Shown: positions 1 through 8,609, counted from the first letter of the stretch. The stretch: DNA of 37,766 nt from Peptostreptococcus anaerobius VPI 4330 = DSM 2949 (GCF_000381525.1 NZ_KB906622.1:1-37766); one strand, 5' to 3'. The notes: generated by a model not told the origin, from the letters alone. Program-made: numbers and translations.

Positions 1-331
1 AACCCTAGCAATAATCAATGCACTAAAAGATTTTCCAAAAGCATTAGTAAAAACAATAACCTTTGATAGAGGTAAAGAATTTTCAGGATTCGAAAAAATA
101 GAAAAAGAGTTAGGATGCAAAACATATTTTTGTGATCCCTACTGCGCTTGGCAAAAAGGTACAAATGAAAATAGTAATGGGCTATTAAGAGAGTTTTATC
201 CTAAGGGTATGGATTTATCAGAAGTAGATATAGATGATTTAAATCATAACTTAAATTTAATGAACAATAGACCTAGAAAATGTATAAAATATAATACACC
301 TATAGAAGAACTTTTTGGTCTCTTACCATAG
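1..331 (+). CDS. IS30-family transposase, C-terminal part (cut by window edge)
   Basis: The open frame starts at base 2 with no start codon in the window and ends with TAG at 329-331, giving about 109 residues. It contains TFDRGKEF and, further on, QKGTNENSNGLLREFYPKG, the hallmark motifs around the second D and the final E of the DDE catalytic core in IS30 transposases. The C-terminal NRPRKC-YNTPIEELF tail is also typical of that family. The enzyme cuts and joins IS ends. It lies convergent to the fab operon, with about 157 nt between its stop and the fabZ stop. The N-terminal HTH half is outside the window, so intactness cannot be judged. Confidence 0.88.
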   Translation, partial: TLAIINALKDFPKALVKTITFDRGKEFSGFEKIEKELGCKTYFCDPYCAWQKGTNENSNGLLREFYPKGMDLSEVDIDDLNHNLNLMNNRPRKCIKYNTPIEELFGLLP

Positions 332-488
332 GTGTTGCATTTGATTTGACAATTCATCTTTACAAAAAAATATTTAAAAATATTTTTTTATCATTTTTAT
401 TAATGCAAATAAGGAGTTTGTATACTCAACTTCTATCAAATAGAATTAAAACATACAAACTCCCCAATTAAACAAACTATATAGTTTT
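332..488. repeat. IS30 right end and AT-rich inverted repeats between IS and fabZ
   Basis: After the transposase stop comes GTGTTGCATTTGATTTGACA (332-351), which resembles the terminal repeat of IS30-like elements; the partner end is outside the window. An AT-only inverted repeat follows (arms 364-372 and 381-389). Next is an 11-bp perfect inverted repeat, GGAGTTTGTAT at 413-423 and ATACAAACTCC at 453-463, with a 29-nt loop. The latter could be the transcript end of the fab operon on the minus strand, but no clean T-run follows it, so the terminator role is only a suggestion. Confidence 0.4.
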
Positions 489-935
489 CTATCCCTCAAC
501 AAAGAAGCTAATCTCTGCCTCTACACACAAGTCTCCATCACAAGTAATGCTTCCCTTTCCGACACCGTAGTTCCTTCTCATCTTGACAATCTCAACATCA
601 ATATCCAGTCTATCTCCCGGCACAACCTGCCTTCTAAACTTGGCTTGCTTTATCCCTGAGAAAAACGCCAGCTTGCCCTTGTACTGGTCTAGGGATAGTA
701 TAGCTACTGCTCCTGCCTGAGCCATAGCCTCTACCATCAGTACTCCAGGCATTACATTGCGGTCTGGAAAGTGTCCTGTAAACCAAGGCTCTGATGCTGT
801 GATGCACTTTTGAGCCTTTACCCACTTTCCTTCTTCCATATCCACAACCCTATCCACTAGAAGAAAGGGATGTCTATGGGGTATAATTGCCTTTATTTCT
901 TCAACATTTAATGATTTCTTTTCTGTATTTTCCAT
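489..935 (-). CDS. fabZ: (3R)-hydroxyacyl-ACP dehydratase FabZ
   Basis: FabZ removes water from 3-hydroxyacyl-ACP to give trans-2-enoyl-ACP in each fatty acid elongation cycle in the cytoplasm. The 148-residue hot-dog-fold protein has the normal length. It shows the family signature PHRHPFLLVDRV near residue 19, catalytic His55 in FTGHFP, and the partner Glu69 in PGVLMVEAMAQ. It is the last gene of the acc-fab operon, directly after fabF (14 nt). No FabA-type isomerase is seen nearby, so how unsaturated acids are made is not visible in this window. Confidence 0.96.
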   Translation of the reverse strand: MENTEKKSLNVEEIKAIIPHRHPFLLVDRVVDMEEGKWVKAQKCITASEPWFTGHFPDRNVMPGVLMVEAMAQAGAVAILSLDQYKGKLAFFSGIKQAKFRRQVVPGDRLDIDVEIVKMRRNYGVGKGSITCDGDLCVEAEISFFVEG

Positions 936-949
936 ATCTACTCCTGACC

Positions 950-2185
950 CTAGCCCTTGTACTTCTTAAGAAGCAAGCTAGCATTGTGTCCTCCAAAACC
1001 AAGTGAGTTGGATATAGCATACTCTATATCTCTCTTTCTAGTCTCATCTGTAACATAGTCTAGGTCACATTCTTCATCCTTGACCTTGTAGTTTATAGTC
1101 TGTGGAACAAATCCATCCTTAAGGGCATAGGCGCATACAATAGCTTCTATTGCCCCAGCTGCCCCCAACATATGTCCTGTCATAGACTTGGTTGATGATA
1201 CCATTATGTCCTTTGAATGGTCCTTAAATGCAAGCTTGATAGCATTTGTCTCTGCCACATCGTTTAGCTGTGTACTAGTACCATGGGCATTGATATAGTC
1301 TACTTGATTGCTATCTACTCCAGCCTCTTCTAGGGCAAATAGCATAGCATTTGCTGCACCCTTGCCATCTGGGTTAGGCGCTGTGATATGGTGGGCATCA
1401 CTAGTCTGTCCATAGCCCACTATCTCACAGATAATGTCCGCCCCCCTTTTTAGGGCTGAGTCAAGCGACTCTATCAGTACTATGGCTGATCCTTCTCCCA
1501 TTACAAACCCACTTCTCTCCTTGTCAAAAGGTATAGAAGCCCTAGTTGGGTCATCGCTAAATGATAGGGCTGACATTGCTTCAAAGCCGCCCACTCCCAT
1601 AGTACATATGGATGACTCACAACCACCTGCAAACACTGCATCCTGGTAGCCATCCTTGACCAACCTGAAGGCATGGCCTATTGAGTCTGTTCCTGTTGCA
1701 CAGGCAGTCACTGAAGATGTACATACACCCCTAGTTTCTAGGGCTATAGACACGTGACCAGCAGCCATATTTATTATACACTTTGGTATAAAATGCGAAG
1801 AGATCTTCTTGTGACCCTTCTCCATATACTTGATATGTTCACCCTCTATGGTATCCAATCCACCTATACCACTTCCTACTACTACACCTGTCCTAAACTC
1901 ATTTTCTTCGTTTATAGTATAGCCACTATTTTTCATGGCTTCCTTGGCAGCTGCTATTGCAAACTGAACGAACCTATCCTTTTTCTTTGGACCATCAACA
2001 CCATGGGCCTTTGGATTAAAATCCTTGACCTCTGCTGCTAGCCTAGTCTTGTAGCCTGTATTATCGAAAGAGGTGATCGGCCCTATTCCACACTTGCCTG
2101 CCTTGACACTCTCCACAAATTCCTCTATTGATTGGCCAATCGGGCTGATTACACCAGCTCCTGTTATTACGACCCTTCTACTCAT
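950..2185 (-). CDS. fabF: 3-oxoacyl-ACP synthase II FabF
   Basis: FabF condenses malonyl-ACP with growing acyl-ACP chains. I place the start at the ATG at 2183-2185 (411 aa, beginning MSRRVVITG) because GGAGG lies five bases upstream and the thiolase fold starts there. The longer frame opening at 2227 would add 14 unrelated residues and overlap the end of fabG. The Cys-His-His triad is complete: Cys162 in TACATG, His301 in NAHGTSTQLND and His338 in MTGHMLGAAG. It sits between fabG and fabZ, the order known from streptococcal fab clusters up to fabF. Confidence 0.96.
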   Translation of the reverse strand: MSRRVVITGAGVISPIGQSIEEFVESVKAGKCGIGPITSFDNTGYKTRLAAEVKDFNPKAHGVDGPKKKDRFVQFAIAAAKEAMKNSGYTINEENEFRTGVVVGSGIGGLDTIEGEHIKYMEKGHKKISSHFIPKCIINMAAGHVSIALETRGVCTSSVTACATGTDSIGHAFRLVKDGYQDAVFAGGCESSICTMGVGGFEAMSALSFSDDPTRASIPFDKERSGFVMGEGSAIVLIESLDSALKRGADIICEIVGYGQTSDAHHITAPNPDGKGAANAMLFALEEAGVDSNQVDYINAHGTSTQLNDVAETNAIKLAFKDHSKDIMVSSTKSMTGHMLGAAGAIEAIVCAYALKDGFVPQTINYKVKDEECDLDYVTDETRKRDIEYAISNSLGFGGHNASLLLKKYKG

Positions 2186-2207
2186 AAAATCCTCCATTAA
2201 TCGGTTA

Positions 2208-2954
2208 TTATATTGAAGACAGTCCACCGTCTACACTTATGACCTGTCCAGTTATATACCTAGCAGATTCTCCTGCCAAAAATGCCACTGTATCAGCTAT
2301 ATCCTTAGGCTGACCAACACTCCTTAGCGGTATTGCGTCTACTATCTTAGCCTTTATCTTTTCTGGTATAGCATCTGTCATATCCGTCTGTATAAATCCA
2401 GGCGCTATAGCATTTACTGTGATGCTATATGGTCCAAGTTCTGCTGCCAGTGTCCTTGTCATACCTATTACACCAGCCTTTGATGCTGAATAGTTAGTCT
2501 GACCAACATTTCCCACTAGGCCTGCTAGTGATGATAGACTTATGATTCTACCTGATCTTTTCTTAGTCATCTTTCTTGCAACCTGTTTTGTACAGTTGAA
2601 TATCCCCTTTAGGTTGGTATCTATTACATCATCAAAATCCGCTTCCTTCATCTTGATAAATAGCTTGTCCCTAGTGATACCTGCATTGTTGACCAAGACA
2701 TCTATATTCTCATATTCTTCATATATCTTGTCAAATGCTTCAGCTACCTTTTCTGAATCCTTGACGTCAAACTTCATGGCAAATACATTCTGACCCTTTG
2801 CCTTTAATTCTTCTACCATGGTATTGGCTTTTTCATCTGAGCTAACATATGAAAATCCAACTATATATCCCTCTTGGGCTAATTTTTCTACTATAGCCCT
2901 ACCTATTCCTCTTGTTCCACCTGTTACAAAGGCAACTTTCTGATTGGTTTGCAT
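2208..2954 (-). CDS. fabG: 3-oxoacyl-ACP reductase FabG
   Basis: FabG is the NADPH-dependent short-chain dehydrogenase that reduces 3-oxoacyl-ACP. With the ATG at 2954 it has 248 residues. A GTG three codons upstream (2963) is possible but would overlap the AGGTGG ribosome-binding site, so ATG is preferred. The cofactor motif TGGTRGIG lies at 11-18 and NNAG at 89-92. The catalytic set is Asn114, Ser142, Tyr155 and Lys159 (NYSASKAG). The C-terminal sequence ITGQVISVDGG is typical of FabG. It is followed by fabF and lies 15 nt after fabD. Confidence 0.96.
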   Translation of the reverse strand: MQTNQKVAFVTGGTRGIGRAIVEKLAQEGYIVGFSYVSSDEKANTMVEELKAKGQNVFAMKFDVKDSEKVAEAFDKIYEEYENIDVLVNNAGITRDKLFIKMKEADFDDVIDTNLKGIFNCTKQVARKMTKKRSGRIISLSSLAGLVGNVGQTNYSASKAGVIGMTRTLAAELGPYSITVNAIAPGFIQTDMTDAIPEKIKAKIVDAIPLRSVGQPKDIADTVAFLAGESARYITGQVISVDGGLSSI

Positions 2955-2969
2955 CGTATCCACCTCTTT

Positions 2970-3902
2970 CTAGACCTCACTCATTTCTCTTATGTCGTCT
3001 AAATTTTGTATATTTATAACTTTCTTTGTCTTATCTATCTTTTTGATAAATCCTGCTAGGCTCTTTCCTGGTCCTACTTCTATAAAGGTGTCTATACCAT
3101 CGTCTATCATATTTTTGATAGTCTGCTCGAACATGACCCTAGAGTACATCTGCTTCATCAAGATATCTACATAATCTTGGTCCCGACCATAGACACTTGC
3201 GTCTAGATTCTTGTAGACCTTGATATCCTTATTAAACTTGAAGTCTATTTTTTCAAGCTCCTGCCTAAAGATATCAGCTGATGGTTTTAAGACACTAGTA
3301 TGAAATGGTCCCTCGACATTTAGTTTCACTGTCTTTTTAATAGACCTCTCTTTACAGGCATCCTCCAACTTGTCTATAGCTGAGAATTCTCCCCCTACTA
3401 CTATCTGGCCTGGGCAGTTGATATTTGCTATATCCAGGTTCTTTATGTCTGGATTGGACTTTTTGACCTGACATACAATCTCTTCAATAGTATCTAGTGG
3501 AGTCTTCATAATAGCCAACATAGTTCCTTGACCATTCACACCTTGACCCATTATCTGGCCTCTTTTTGCTACTAATCCTATAGCTTCCTCAATACCTATC
3601 ATTGCAGAACCACATAGGGCTGAGTACTCACCTAGGCTAAGACCCGCCATAGCAGCTACTTCAAGATCCTTATATTTATTGAGCAATTCATCAAGTAGGG
3701 CCATGCTGTTCATAAATATGGCCGGCTGAGCATACCTAGTCTTGGATATATCTTCTATATTGGCATTGGCTATAGCCTCATATGTATCCTTATCTAGTAT
3801 GTCTTTAGCAAGCTTGTATACCCTAGAACCTAGTAGGTCCTTACCCATGGCCTCATACTGAGACCCCTGTCCTGGAAATACTATAGCTATTTTTTTAGTC
3901 AT
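2970..3902 (-). CDS. fabD: Malonyl-CoA:ACP transacylase FabD
   Basis: FabD moves the malonyl group from CoA to ACP, supplying FabF and FabH. The 310-residue protein has the normal length. The N-terminal motif FPGQGSQ is at 9-15. Nucleophile Ser89 sits in GLSLGEYSAL, Arg114 binds malonate and catalytic His201 sits in GPFHTSVL. Its ATG overlaps the fabK stop by 8 nt (ATGACTAA), which indicates translational coupling. Confidence 0.95.
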   Translation of the reverse strand: MTKKIAIVFPGQGSQYEAMGKDLLGSRVYKLAKDILDKDTYEAIANANIEDISKTRYAQPAIFMNSMALLDELLNKYKDLEVAAMAGLSLGEYSALCGSAMIGIEEAIGLVAKRGQIMGQGVNGQGTMLAIMKTPLDTIEEIVCQVKKSNPDIKNLDIANINCPGQIVVGGEFSAIDKLEDACKERSIKKTVKLNVEGPFHTSVLKPSADIFRQELEKIDFKFNKDIKVYKNLDASVYGRDQDYVDILMKQMYSRVMFEQTIKNMIDDGIDTFIEVGPGKSLAGFIKKIDKTKKVINIQNLDDIREMSEV

Positions 3903-4848
3903 TTACTATACCTCTCAACACCTGATTGTAGCCATTTACTAAATCATCTATTATCTCCTTGCAGGTCTCTCTCTTAGATACTAGGCCTGCTATCTGTCCT
4001 GCCATAACTGATCCATAGTCGCACTCTCCATCCACAACTGCAGACCTTAGGCTGCCAGCACCATAGGCTTCAAGTTCTTCGATACTAGCACCTTGGTCTT
4101 CCAACTTCTTGAACTTCTTGGCGAACTTGTTTTTGATTACTCTTACAGGATGGCCAGTTGACATACCAGTTACAGTAGTAGATATGTCCTTGGCAGATGC
4201 TACTTTTTCCTTGTAGGCCTCACTAGCCCTACACTCATTGGCAAGTATAAACCTAGTACCTAGCTGAACACCATCAGCTCCAAGACAAAATGCAGCTGCA
4301 ACTCCTCTACCATCACCTATACCACCTGCCGCTATTACTGGTATGTCTACAGAGTCCACTATCTGTGGTACCATAGCCATGGTATTTGTAACTCCAACAT
4401 GCCCACCAGCCTCTGCCCCTTCAGCTATAATAGCGACTACACCAGCATTTCTCTGCATACGAATAGCCTGCGATACTGAAGGCACTACAGGTATTATCTT
4501 TATTCCGTTTTCGTTTAGCCTTGCAAAGTGCTTTCCTGGATTACCTGCACCAGTAACTACAACCCTTACACCTTCTTCTATGACAGCATCTATGACCTCA
4601 TCCACAAAGGGACTCAGTAGCATTATATTGACTGCAAATACCTTGTCTGTAAGGGATTTTGCCTTTCTTATTTCTCCTACTAGCCAGTCCTTTGGCGCAT
4701 TACCCGCTGCTATAATACCTAGCCCACCAGCATTGGATACTGCCGCAGCAAGCTCAGCATCTGATACCCAAGCCATTCCACCTTGGAAGATTGGGTAGTC
4801 AATACCTAGCACATGGCATATTTTACTGTCTTCTAATCTCTTAACCAT
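3895..4848 (-). CDS. fabK: FMN-dependent enoyl-ACP reductase II FabK
   Basis: FabK reduces trans-2-enoyl-ACP with NAD(P)H and FMN, the last step of each elongation cycle. The 317-residue TIM-barrel protein belongs to the nitronate monooxygenase/FabK family. It has PIFQGGMAWVSD near residue 19, the catalytic His150 in GAEAGGHVG, and the FMN phosphate-binding segment AAGGIGDGRGV followed by GADGVQLGTRF. Its position among fabH, acpP and fabD marks it as FabK rather than a stand-alone nitronate monooxygenase. The start codon overlaps the acpP stop by one base (TAATG). No FabI is seen in the window. Confidence 0.95.
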   Translation of the reverse strand: MVKRLEDSKICHVLGIDYPIFQGGMAWVSDAELAAAVSNAGGLGIIAAGNAPKDWLVGEIRKAKSLTDKVFAVNIMLLSPFVDEVIDAVIEEGVRVVVTGAGNPGKHFARLNENGIKIIPVVPSVSQAIRMQRNAGVVAIIAEGAEAGGHVGVTNTMAMVPQIVDSVDIPVIAAGGIGDGRGVAAAFCLGADGVQLGTRFILANECRASEAYKEKVASAKDISTTVTGMSTGHPVRVIKNKFAKKFKKLEDQGASIEELEAYGAGSLRSAVVDGECDYGSVMAGQIAGLVSKRETCKEIIDDLVNGYNQVLRGIVND

Positions 4849-5078
4849 TAGTTAGCCTTTAGACCCTCTATATATGCTGCAATCTTTTCTGGGCTAGTTA
4901 GGTTTTCTATTGCATCGTCTTCTACTTCTATGTCAAATTCATCTTCAATTTCAGTCATTATGTCCATTACGTCTAGTGAATCTGCTTCTAGTTCTTCCTG
5001 TATGTGGCTATCTGCCTTTATATCTTCTATTTCTATATCTAACTGCTCTGCTAATATTTCTCTTATCTTTTCTATCAT
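4848..5078 (-). CDS. acpP: Acyl carrier protein AcpP
   Basis: This 76-residue, strongly acidic four-helix protein carries acyl chains on a phosphopantetheine arm. The attachment site is Ser34 in the motif EADSLDVMD. An AGAGG ribosome-binding site lies 8 nt before the ATG. Unlike the tightly packed neighbours, it is preceded by a 160-nt AT-rich leader containing a 46-bp tandem duplication, so its expression may be set apart from fabH. It is followed by fabK with a one-base overlap. Confidence 0.96.
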   Translation of the reverse strand: MIEKIREILAEQLDIEIEDIKADSHIQEELEADSLDVMDIMTEIEDEFDIEVEDDAIENLTSPEKIAAYIEGLKAN

Positions 5079-5093
5079 TTTATATTCCTCTTT

Positions 5094-5185
5094 CTTAAAT
5101 TATATTTTTGTATTTTGTTCGTTTTTACTTTTTTCTAACCTTAAATTATATTTTTATACTTTATTTGTTTTTGCTCTTTTTCTTA
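5094..5185 (-). repeat. Imperfect 46-bp tandem duplication in the acpP leader
   Basis: The 16-mer CTTAAATTATATTTTT occurs at 5094-5109 and again at 5140-5155. The following 30 bases are also alike (for example GTATTTTGTTCGTTTTT against ATACTTTATTTGTTTTT), so two 46-bp units lie head to tail. A poorer third partial copy may start near 5181. The repeat is between the fabH stop and the acpP start and is the only long gap in the fab half of the operon. Confidence 0.7.
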
Positions 5186-5238
5186 TATTTGCTTTTTTAT
5201 ATATAAATAGGCTATTTTTTTACTAAGCTATATTTCTA

Positions 5239-6249
5239 CTATGCTTTTTTTATCTTCATCAATATACCACCAAAGCTAAGTCCTCCACCAAATGCCGTAG
5301 TTATAAGGTACTTGCCTAGGATTTCTCCCTCATTCTGGTCTGAACTTTCAAGTCTACTTACAACTTCATCAAATGCTATTGCAACACTTGCAGAAGATGT
5401 GTTTCCATATTCTTGTATATTGGTATACCACCTGTCCATTCCTATATTTGACCTATCTGATAGGCACTCTATTATCCTCATATTGGCCTGGTGGGCAACA
5501 AATGAATATACCTGACTCTCATCTACAGAATTGTCCTTTAGCAATTTATCTATTACCTTTGGACCTACATCTGTTGCAAACTTATAGACCTGTCTACCAT
5601 TCATGCCTATATACAAGTTGTCTTCGTCATCTATCTTGTCCTTGGCATCTATAGTAAGGTACTTCTTTACGTCTGGTTTGCCACCTAGGTGGTAGTCTTT
5701 GATCTCATACTTGTATTTTGATACTGGTCTATCCTCTACTAGGTCCTCGTTTTCTAGTATCATACAACCTGCACCATCACCAAATAATATACAAGTAGTT
5801 CTATCTTCCCAATTTACATACTTAGTAAGTCTCTCAGCTCCAACAACCAGGGCATATTTTTTACCCATGTCCCTCATCATAGCCTTGGCTGTAGCTATTG
5901 CATAGATATAGCCACTGCAGGCCACATTTATGTCCATACATATTATATTTTCTAGACCCATTCTACCAGCTATTGTAAATGCTGTAGATGGTACCTTGGT
6001 ATCAGATGTCACGCTTGCAACTATAATCATTTCGATCTGGTCTACAGCTATAGAAGATTTTTCTATAGCTCTTTGACATGCCTTTAGGGCCATATCCTCT
6101 GTTGTTTCATCCTTGGATATGTGCCTTCTTCTTATGCCTGTTCTTTCTACTATCCATTCATCATTTGTGTCTACTAGTTTTGAAAGCATCTCATTATCCA
6201 GTATATTATCTGGTGCATAGCTTCCAGTTCCTATTATATTAACACCCAT
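5239..6249 (-). CDS. fabH: 3-oxoacyl-ACP synthase III FabH
   Basis: FabH starts fatty acid synthesis by condensing acyl-CoA with malonyl-ACP. The 336-residue thiolase-fold protein has the family signature WIVERTGIRRRH near 32 and a full Cys-His-Asn triad: Cys111 in NVACSGYIYA, His253 in AHQAN and Asn283 in EYGNTSSAS. The end GGGLSFGGILMKI matches the family's usual end. Its start overlaps the end of the upstream MarR-type regulator gene by 11 nt, so the two are coupled. Whether it prefers straight or branched primers cannot be told from the sequence. Confidence 0.96.
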   Translation of the reverse strand: MGVNIIGTGSYAPDNILDNEMLSKLVDTNDEWIVERTGIRRRHISKDETTEDMALKACQRAIEKSSIAVDQIEMIIVASVTSDTKVPSTAFTIAGRMGLENIICMDINVACSGYIYAIATAKAMMRDMGKKYALVVGAERLTKYVNWEDRTTCILFGDGAGCMILENEDLVEDRPVSKYKYEIKDYHLGGKPDVKKYLTIDAKDKIDDEDNLYIGMNGRQVYKFATDVGPKVIDKLLKDNSVDESQVYSFVAHQANMRIIECLSDRSNIGMDRWYTNIQEYGNTSSASVAIAFDEVVSRLESSDQNEGEILGKYLITTAFGGGLSFGGILMKIKKA

Positions 6250-6928
6250 GTTCTCCTCCGTATTCTTTTAGGAAAAACTCATTTATATTCATAAGGGCTC
6301 TGATCAAGGCCTGGTCCTCTTCTAGCTTTAGATCTATCATCAGGTGGTCGATCATCTCCTCATGAAAATTCCTATGAATTTTGTCCACCAAAACACCCTT
6401 TCTTGTAAGGCTGGCTATTACCACCCTCCTATCATTAGGGTCTTTTTCTCTTTTTGCATAACCCTTTGTCTCTAGTTTGGAAATAGTTGTAGTAAGGGTC
6501 CCCATAGTGATATCCAATATATCAGCTACTTCAGACATCATCTTACCATCACCCGTTCCAATAGCTTCAAGGGCATGTATTTCACTCATAGACAGGTCTT
6601 TGATACCCCTTAGTCTAAGGGATTTCTCCTCTATAGTAAGTATGTTCTTGAATAGGTCTACTACTATATCGTTTATTACCTTTCTACTAGCCTCATAAGA
6701 CAAGTTCTCGTTCTTGTACTTAGTCTCCTCTTCAATACTTTCTTGACTACTCACTTGAGCCTTATCTTCATTATCTTCAACGACTATATTCTGATTTAAA
6801 GCCTTGTCATTTTCAAATGTTATATGTGAGTAGTCTCTCTCTCCAACAGATATACTATCCCCATCTGAAAATTCAACCCTTATCTTTTTCTTATTAGACT
6901 TATCTTCTATATTTTTATAATCAACCAT
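6239..6928 (-). CDS. fabT: FabT-like MarR-family regulator with N-terminal extension
   Basis: Residues about 80-225 form a MarR-type winged helix: LSMSEIHALEAIG, then MSEVADILDITMGTLTTTISKLETKGY as the recognition helix region, then the wing EKDPNDRRVVIASLTRKG. Position directly before fabH matches FabT, the acyl-ACP-sensing repressor of streptococcal fab genes. The 229-residue length is unusual because FabT proteins are about 145-150 residues. The extra ~75 N-terminal residues are hydrophilic and acidic (for example SSQESIEEETKYKNE) with no motif I recognise. The start is well supported by GGAGG seven bases upstream, and no other ATG lies ahead of the DNA-binding domain. The FabT name is by context, motif and the operator upstream of accB. 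Confidence 0.82.
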   Translation of the reverse strand: MVDYKNIEDKSNKKKIRVEFSDGDSISVGERDYSHITFENDKALNQNIVVEDNEDKAQVSSQESIEEETKYKNENLSYEASRKVINDIVVDLFKNILTIEEKSLRLRGIKDLSMSEIHALEAIGTGDGKMMSEVADILDITMGTLTTTISKLETKGYAKREKDPNDRRVVIASLTRKGVLVDKIHRNFHEEMIDHLMIDLKLEEDQALIRALMNINEFFLKEYGGEHGC

Positions 6929-6942
6929 TTCTAGCCTCCTAT

Positions 6943-7686
6943 TTAGCTTCCTATAATCTTTCTATACTTATCATATCTTTTTTTCATTATTTTATCTATA
7001 GATATAGAATAGCTTTTTTCTAGAAAATTGATTATATGATTCTTTAGGTTGTATATCTCACCTCCGTCCTCTTCTATTATCCTTTCAATAAATCCATCCT
7101 CCATAAGATTGTGGCTTGTAAGTCTCATCAACTCAGCTGCCTCGTCCTTTTTTGAGGGGTCCTTCCAAAGTATACTTGCAAATCCCTCTGGAGATAGTAT
7201 TGAATATACGCTATTTTCTAGCATCCATATTTCATCTGTAAGGCTAAGGGCAAGGGCTCCACCACTGCCCCCTTCTCCTATTATCACTGATAGGGTCGGC
7301 ACCTCCAGTCTTGAAAACTCATATATACACTGGGCTATTGTAAGGGCTTGGCCTCTTTCTTCTGCCCCTATGCCACATCCAGCTCCAGGCGTGTCTATTA
7401 TAGTTATAACAGGCAGCTTGAACTTGTTGGCATGGGCAATCAGCCTCAGCACCTTCCTGTAGCCTTCAGGGTTTGGCATACCATAGTTTTTATCTTTTCG
7501 CTGACCTATGACCATGACTGAGTAGGGTCCTAGCTTTCCTATGCCACCTATGATTGTGTCGTCATCTGAATAGGCACGATCTCCATGCATCTCAACAAAT
7601 GGCTTGCACAGGTAGTCTATATAGTCTTTTGCCTTATACCTGCCAGGGTCTCTGGATGCCCTGACTATTTCCATTGCTGTCTTCAA
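6943..7686 (-). CDS. accA: Acetyl-CoA carboxylase carboxyltransferase alpha subunit
   Basis: AccA is the acetyl-CoA-binding half of the carboxyltransferase that makes malonyl-CoA. The 247-residue form is short compared with the about 320 residues of E. coli AccA; it lacks most of the N-terminal extension, as do lactobacillal versions. Typical stretches are ASRDPGRYKAKDYI, FVEMHGDR, TIIDTPGAGCGIGAEERGQ and IGEGGSGGALALS, the crotonase-type oxyanion region. The start chosen is TTG at 7684-7686, about eight bases after GGAG; an ATG four codons in lies 20 nt from it and is less likely. The fabT-like gene follows after 14 nt. Confidence 0.93.
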   Translation of the reverse strand: MKTAMEIVRASRDPGRYKAKDYIDYLCKPFVEMHGDRAYSDDDTIIGGIGKLGPYSVMVIGQRKDKNYGMPNPEGYRKVLRLIAHANKFKLPVITIIDTPGAGCGIGAEERGQALTIAQCIYEFSRLEVPTLSVIIGEGGSGGALALSLTDEIWMLENSVYSILSPEGFASILWKDPSKKDEAAELMRLTSHNLMEDGFIERIIEEDGGEIYNLKNHIINFLEKSYSISIDKIMKKRYDKYRKIIGS

Positions 7687-7746
7687 AATCCACTCTCCTT
7701 TCTCGATTTCTTATCTTATATAACTTTGGCAAGTATATCTGCCAAC

Positions 7747-8607
7747 TTATCTATCTTCTCTTGACGCTTTCTTGTTGTTATGTAGATTAATAGCAAGTAT
7801 GTCTGCCAACCTATCTCTCATTTCTTCCCTAGGCAGTACCATGTCCACCATTCCGTGTTCTAAGAGAAACTCAGCCCTTTGAAAGCCTTCTGGTAAATCA
7901 GTGCCTGTCACCTGCTTGATCACTCTAGGTCCTGCAAAGCCTATCAAGGCACCCTTTTCTGCTATGATTATGTCCCCTAGACTGGCAAATGATGCACTCA
8001 CACCACCAGTAGTTGGGTCTGTCATAACAGATATGTATAATAGACCTCTCTCATTTAATCTGGCTATTGCCTGTGATGTCTTAGCCATCTGCATAAGAGA
8101 GAACATCCCCTCCTGCATTCTGGCCCCACCTGATGCTGAGAATATTACAAGTGGAAGAGATTTTTTGATAGCTAGCTCAATTGCCTTGGTGATCTTCTCA
8201 CCCACACTTGAACCCATGCTCCCCATCATAAAATTGGTATCCATGACAGCTATTACGACTCTGGACTCCTTGATCCTAGCAGTACCAGTTATGACTGCCT
8301 CGTCTATTCCCGAAGACTCCCTTTGACCTAGCTGTTTTTTCTTGTAGTCCGGAAATTTAAGCGGGTCCCTTACCTTCTTTTCCTTGAAATATTCTACAAA
8401 ACTTTCTTCGTCTACTATGCTGTTGATTCTTTCCCTAGCAGACATCTTGAGGTACTTACCACAGGCTGGACATATCTTGTACTTGCCCTTCAAGTCATCA
8501 ACAAATACCATCTCCTGACACTCTGGGCATTTGACCAGACAGTCCGGCTTGATAGTGACATATTTTGCAGGTTTGTACATTTTCCTTTTAAAATGTTCCA
8601 GTATCAT
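7747..8607 (-). CDS. accD: Acetyl-CoA carboxylase carboxyltransferase beta subunit
   Basis: AccD carries the carboxybiotin-binding half of the carboxyltransferase. The N-terminal zinc ribbon has Cys27, Cys30, Cys46 and Cys49 (CPEC...CPACG). The crotonase-like core follows, with [23 protein letters not shown] and [16 protein letters not shown]. It has 286 residues, the normal length. Its start follows the accC stop by two bases, with the ribosome-binding site GAGGAGGT inside the accC end. The tail is odd: the segment encoding DRLADILA recurs almost exactly just past the stop codon. Confidence 0.95.
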   Translation of the reverse strand: MILEHFKRKMYKPAKYVTIKPDCLVKCPECQEMVFVDDLKGKYKICPACGKYLKMSARERINSIVDEESFVEYFKEKKVRDPLKFPDYKKKQLGQRESSGIDEAVITGTARIKESRVVIAVMDTNFMMGSMGSSVGEKITKAIELAIKKSLPLVIFSASGGARMQEGMFSLMQMAKTSQAIARLNERGLLYISVMTDPTTGGVSASFASLGDIIIAEKGALIGFAGPRVIKQVTGTDLPEGFQRAEFLLEHGMVDMVLPREEMRDRLADILAINLHNNKKASREDR

Positions 8608-8609
8608 TG

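Noticed and set aside
950-2227. Longer FabF starting at 2227
   Set aside because: It would overlap fabG and add 14 residues without homology; the ATG at 2185 has a well-spaced GGAGG.
1434-4798. Plus-strand open frames opposite fabF, fabG, fabD and fabK (some over 90 codons)
   Set aside because: They are mirror frames of strongly conserved minus-strand genes, have no ribosome-binding sites or recognisable domains, and have skewed low-complexity composition.
5094-5185. Tandem repeats considered as a CRISPR array
   Set aside because: Only two units, head to tail with no unique spacers, and no cas genes.
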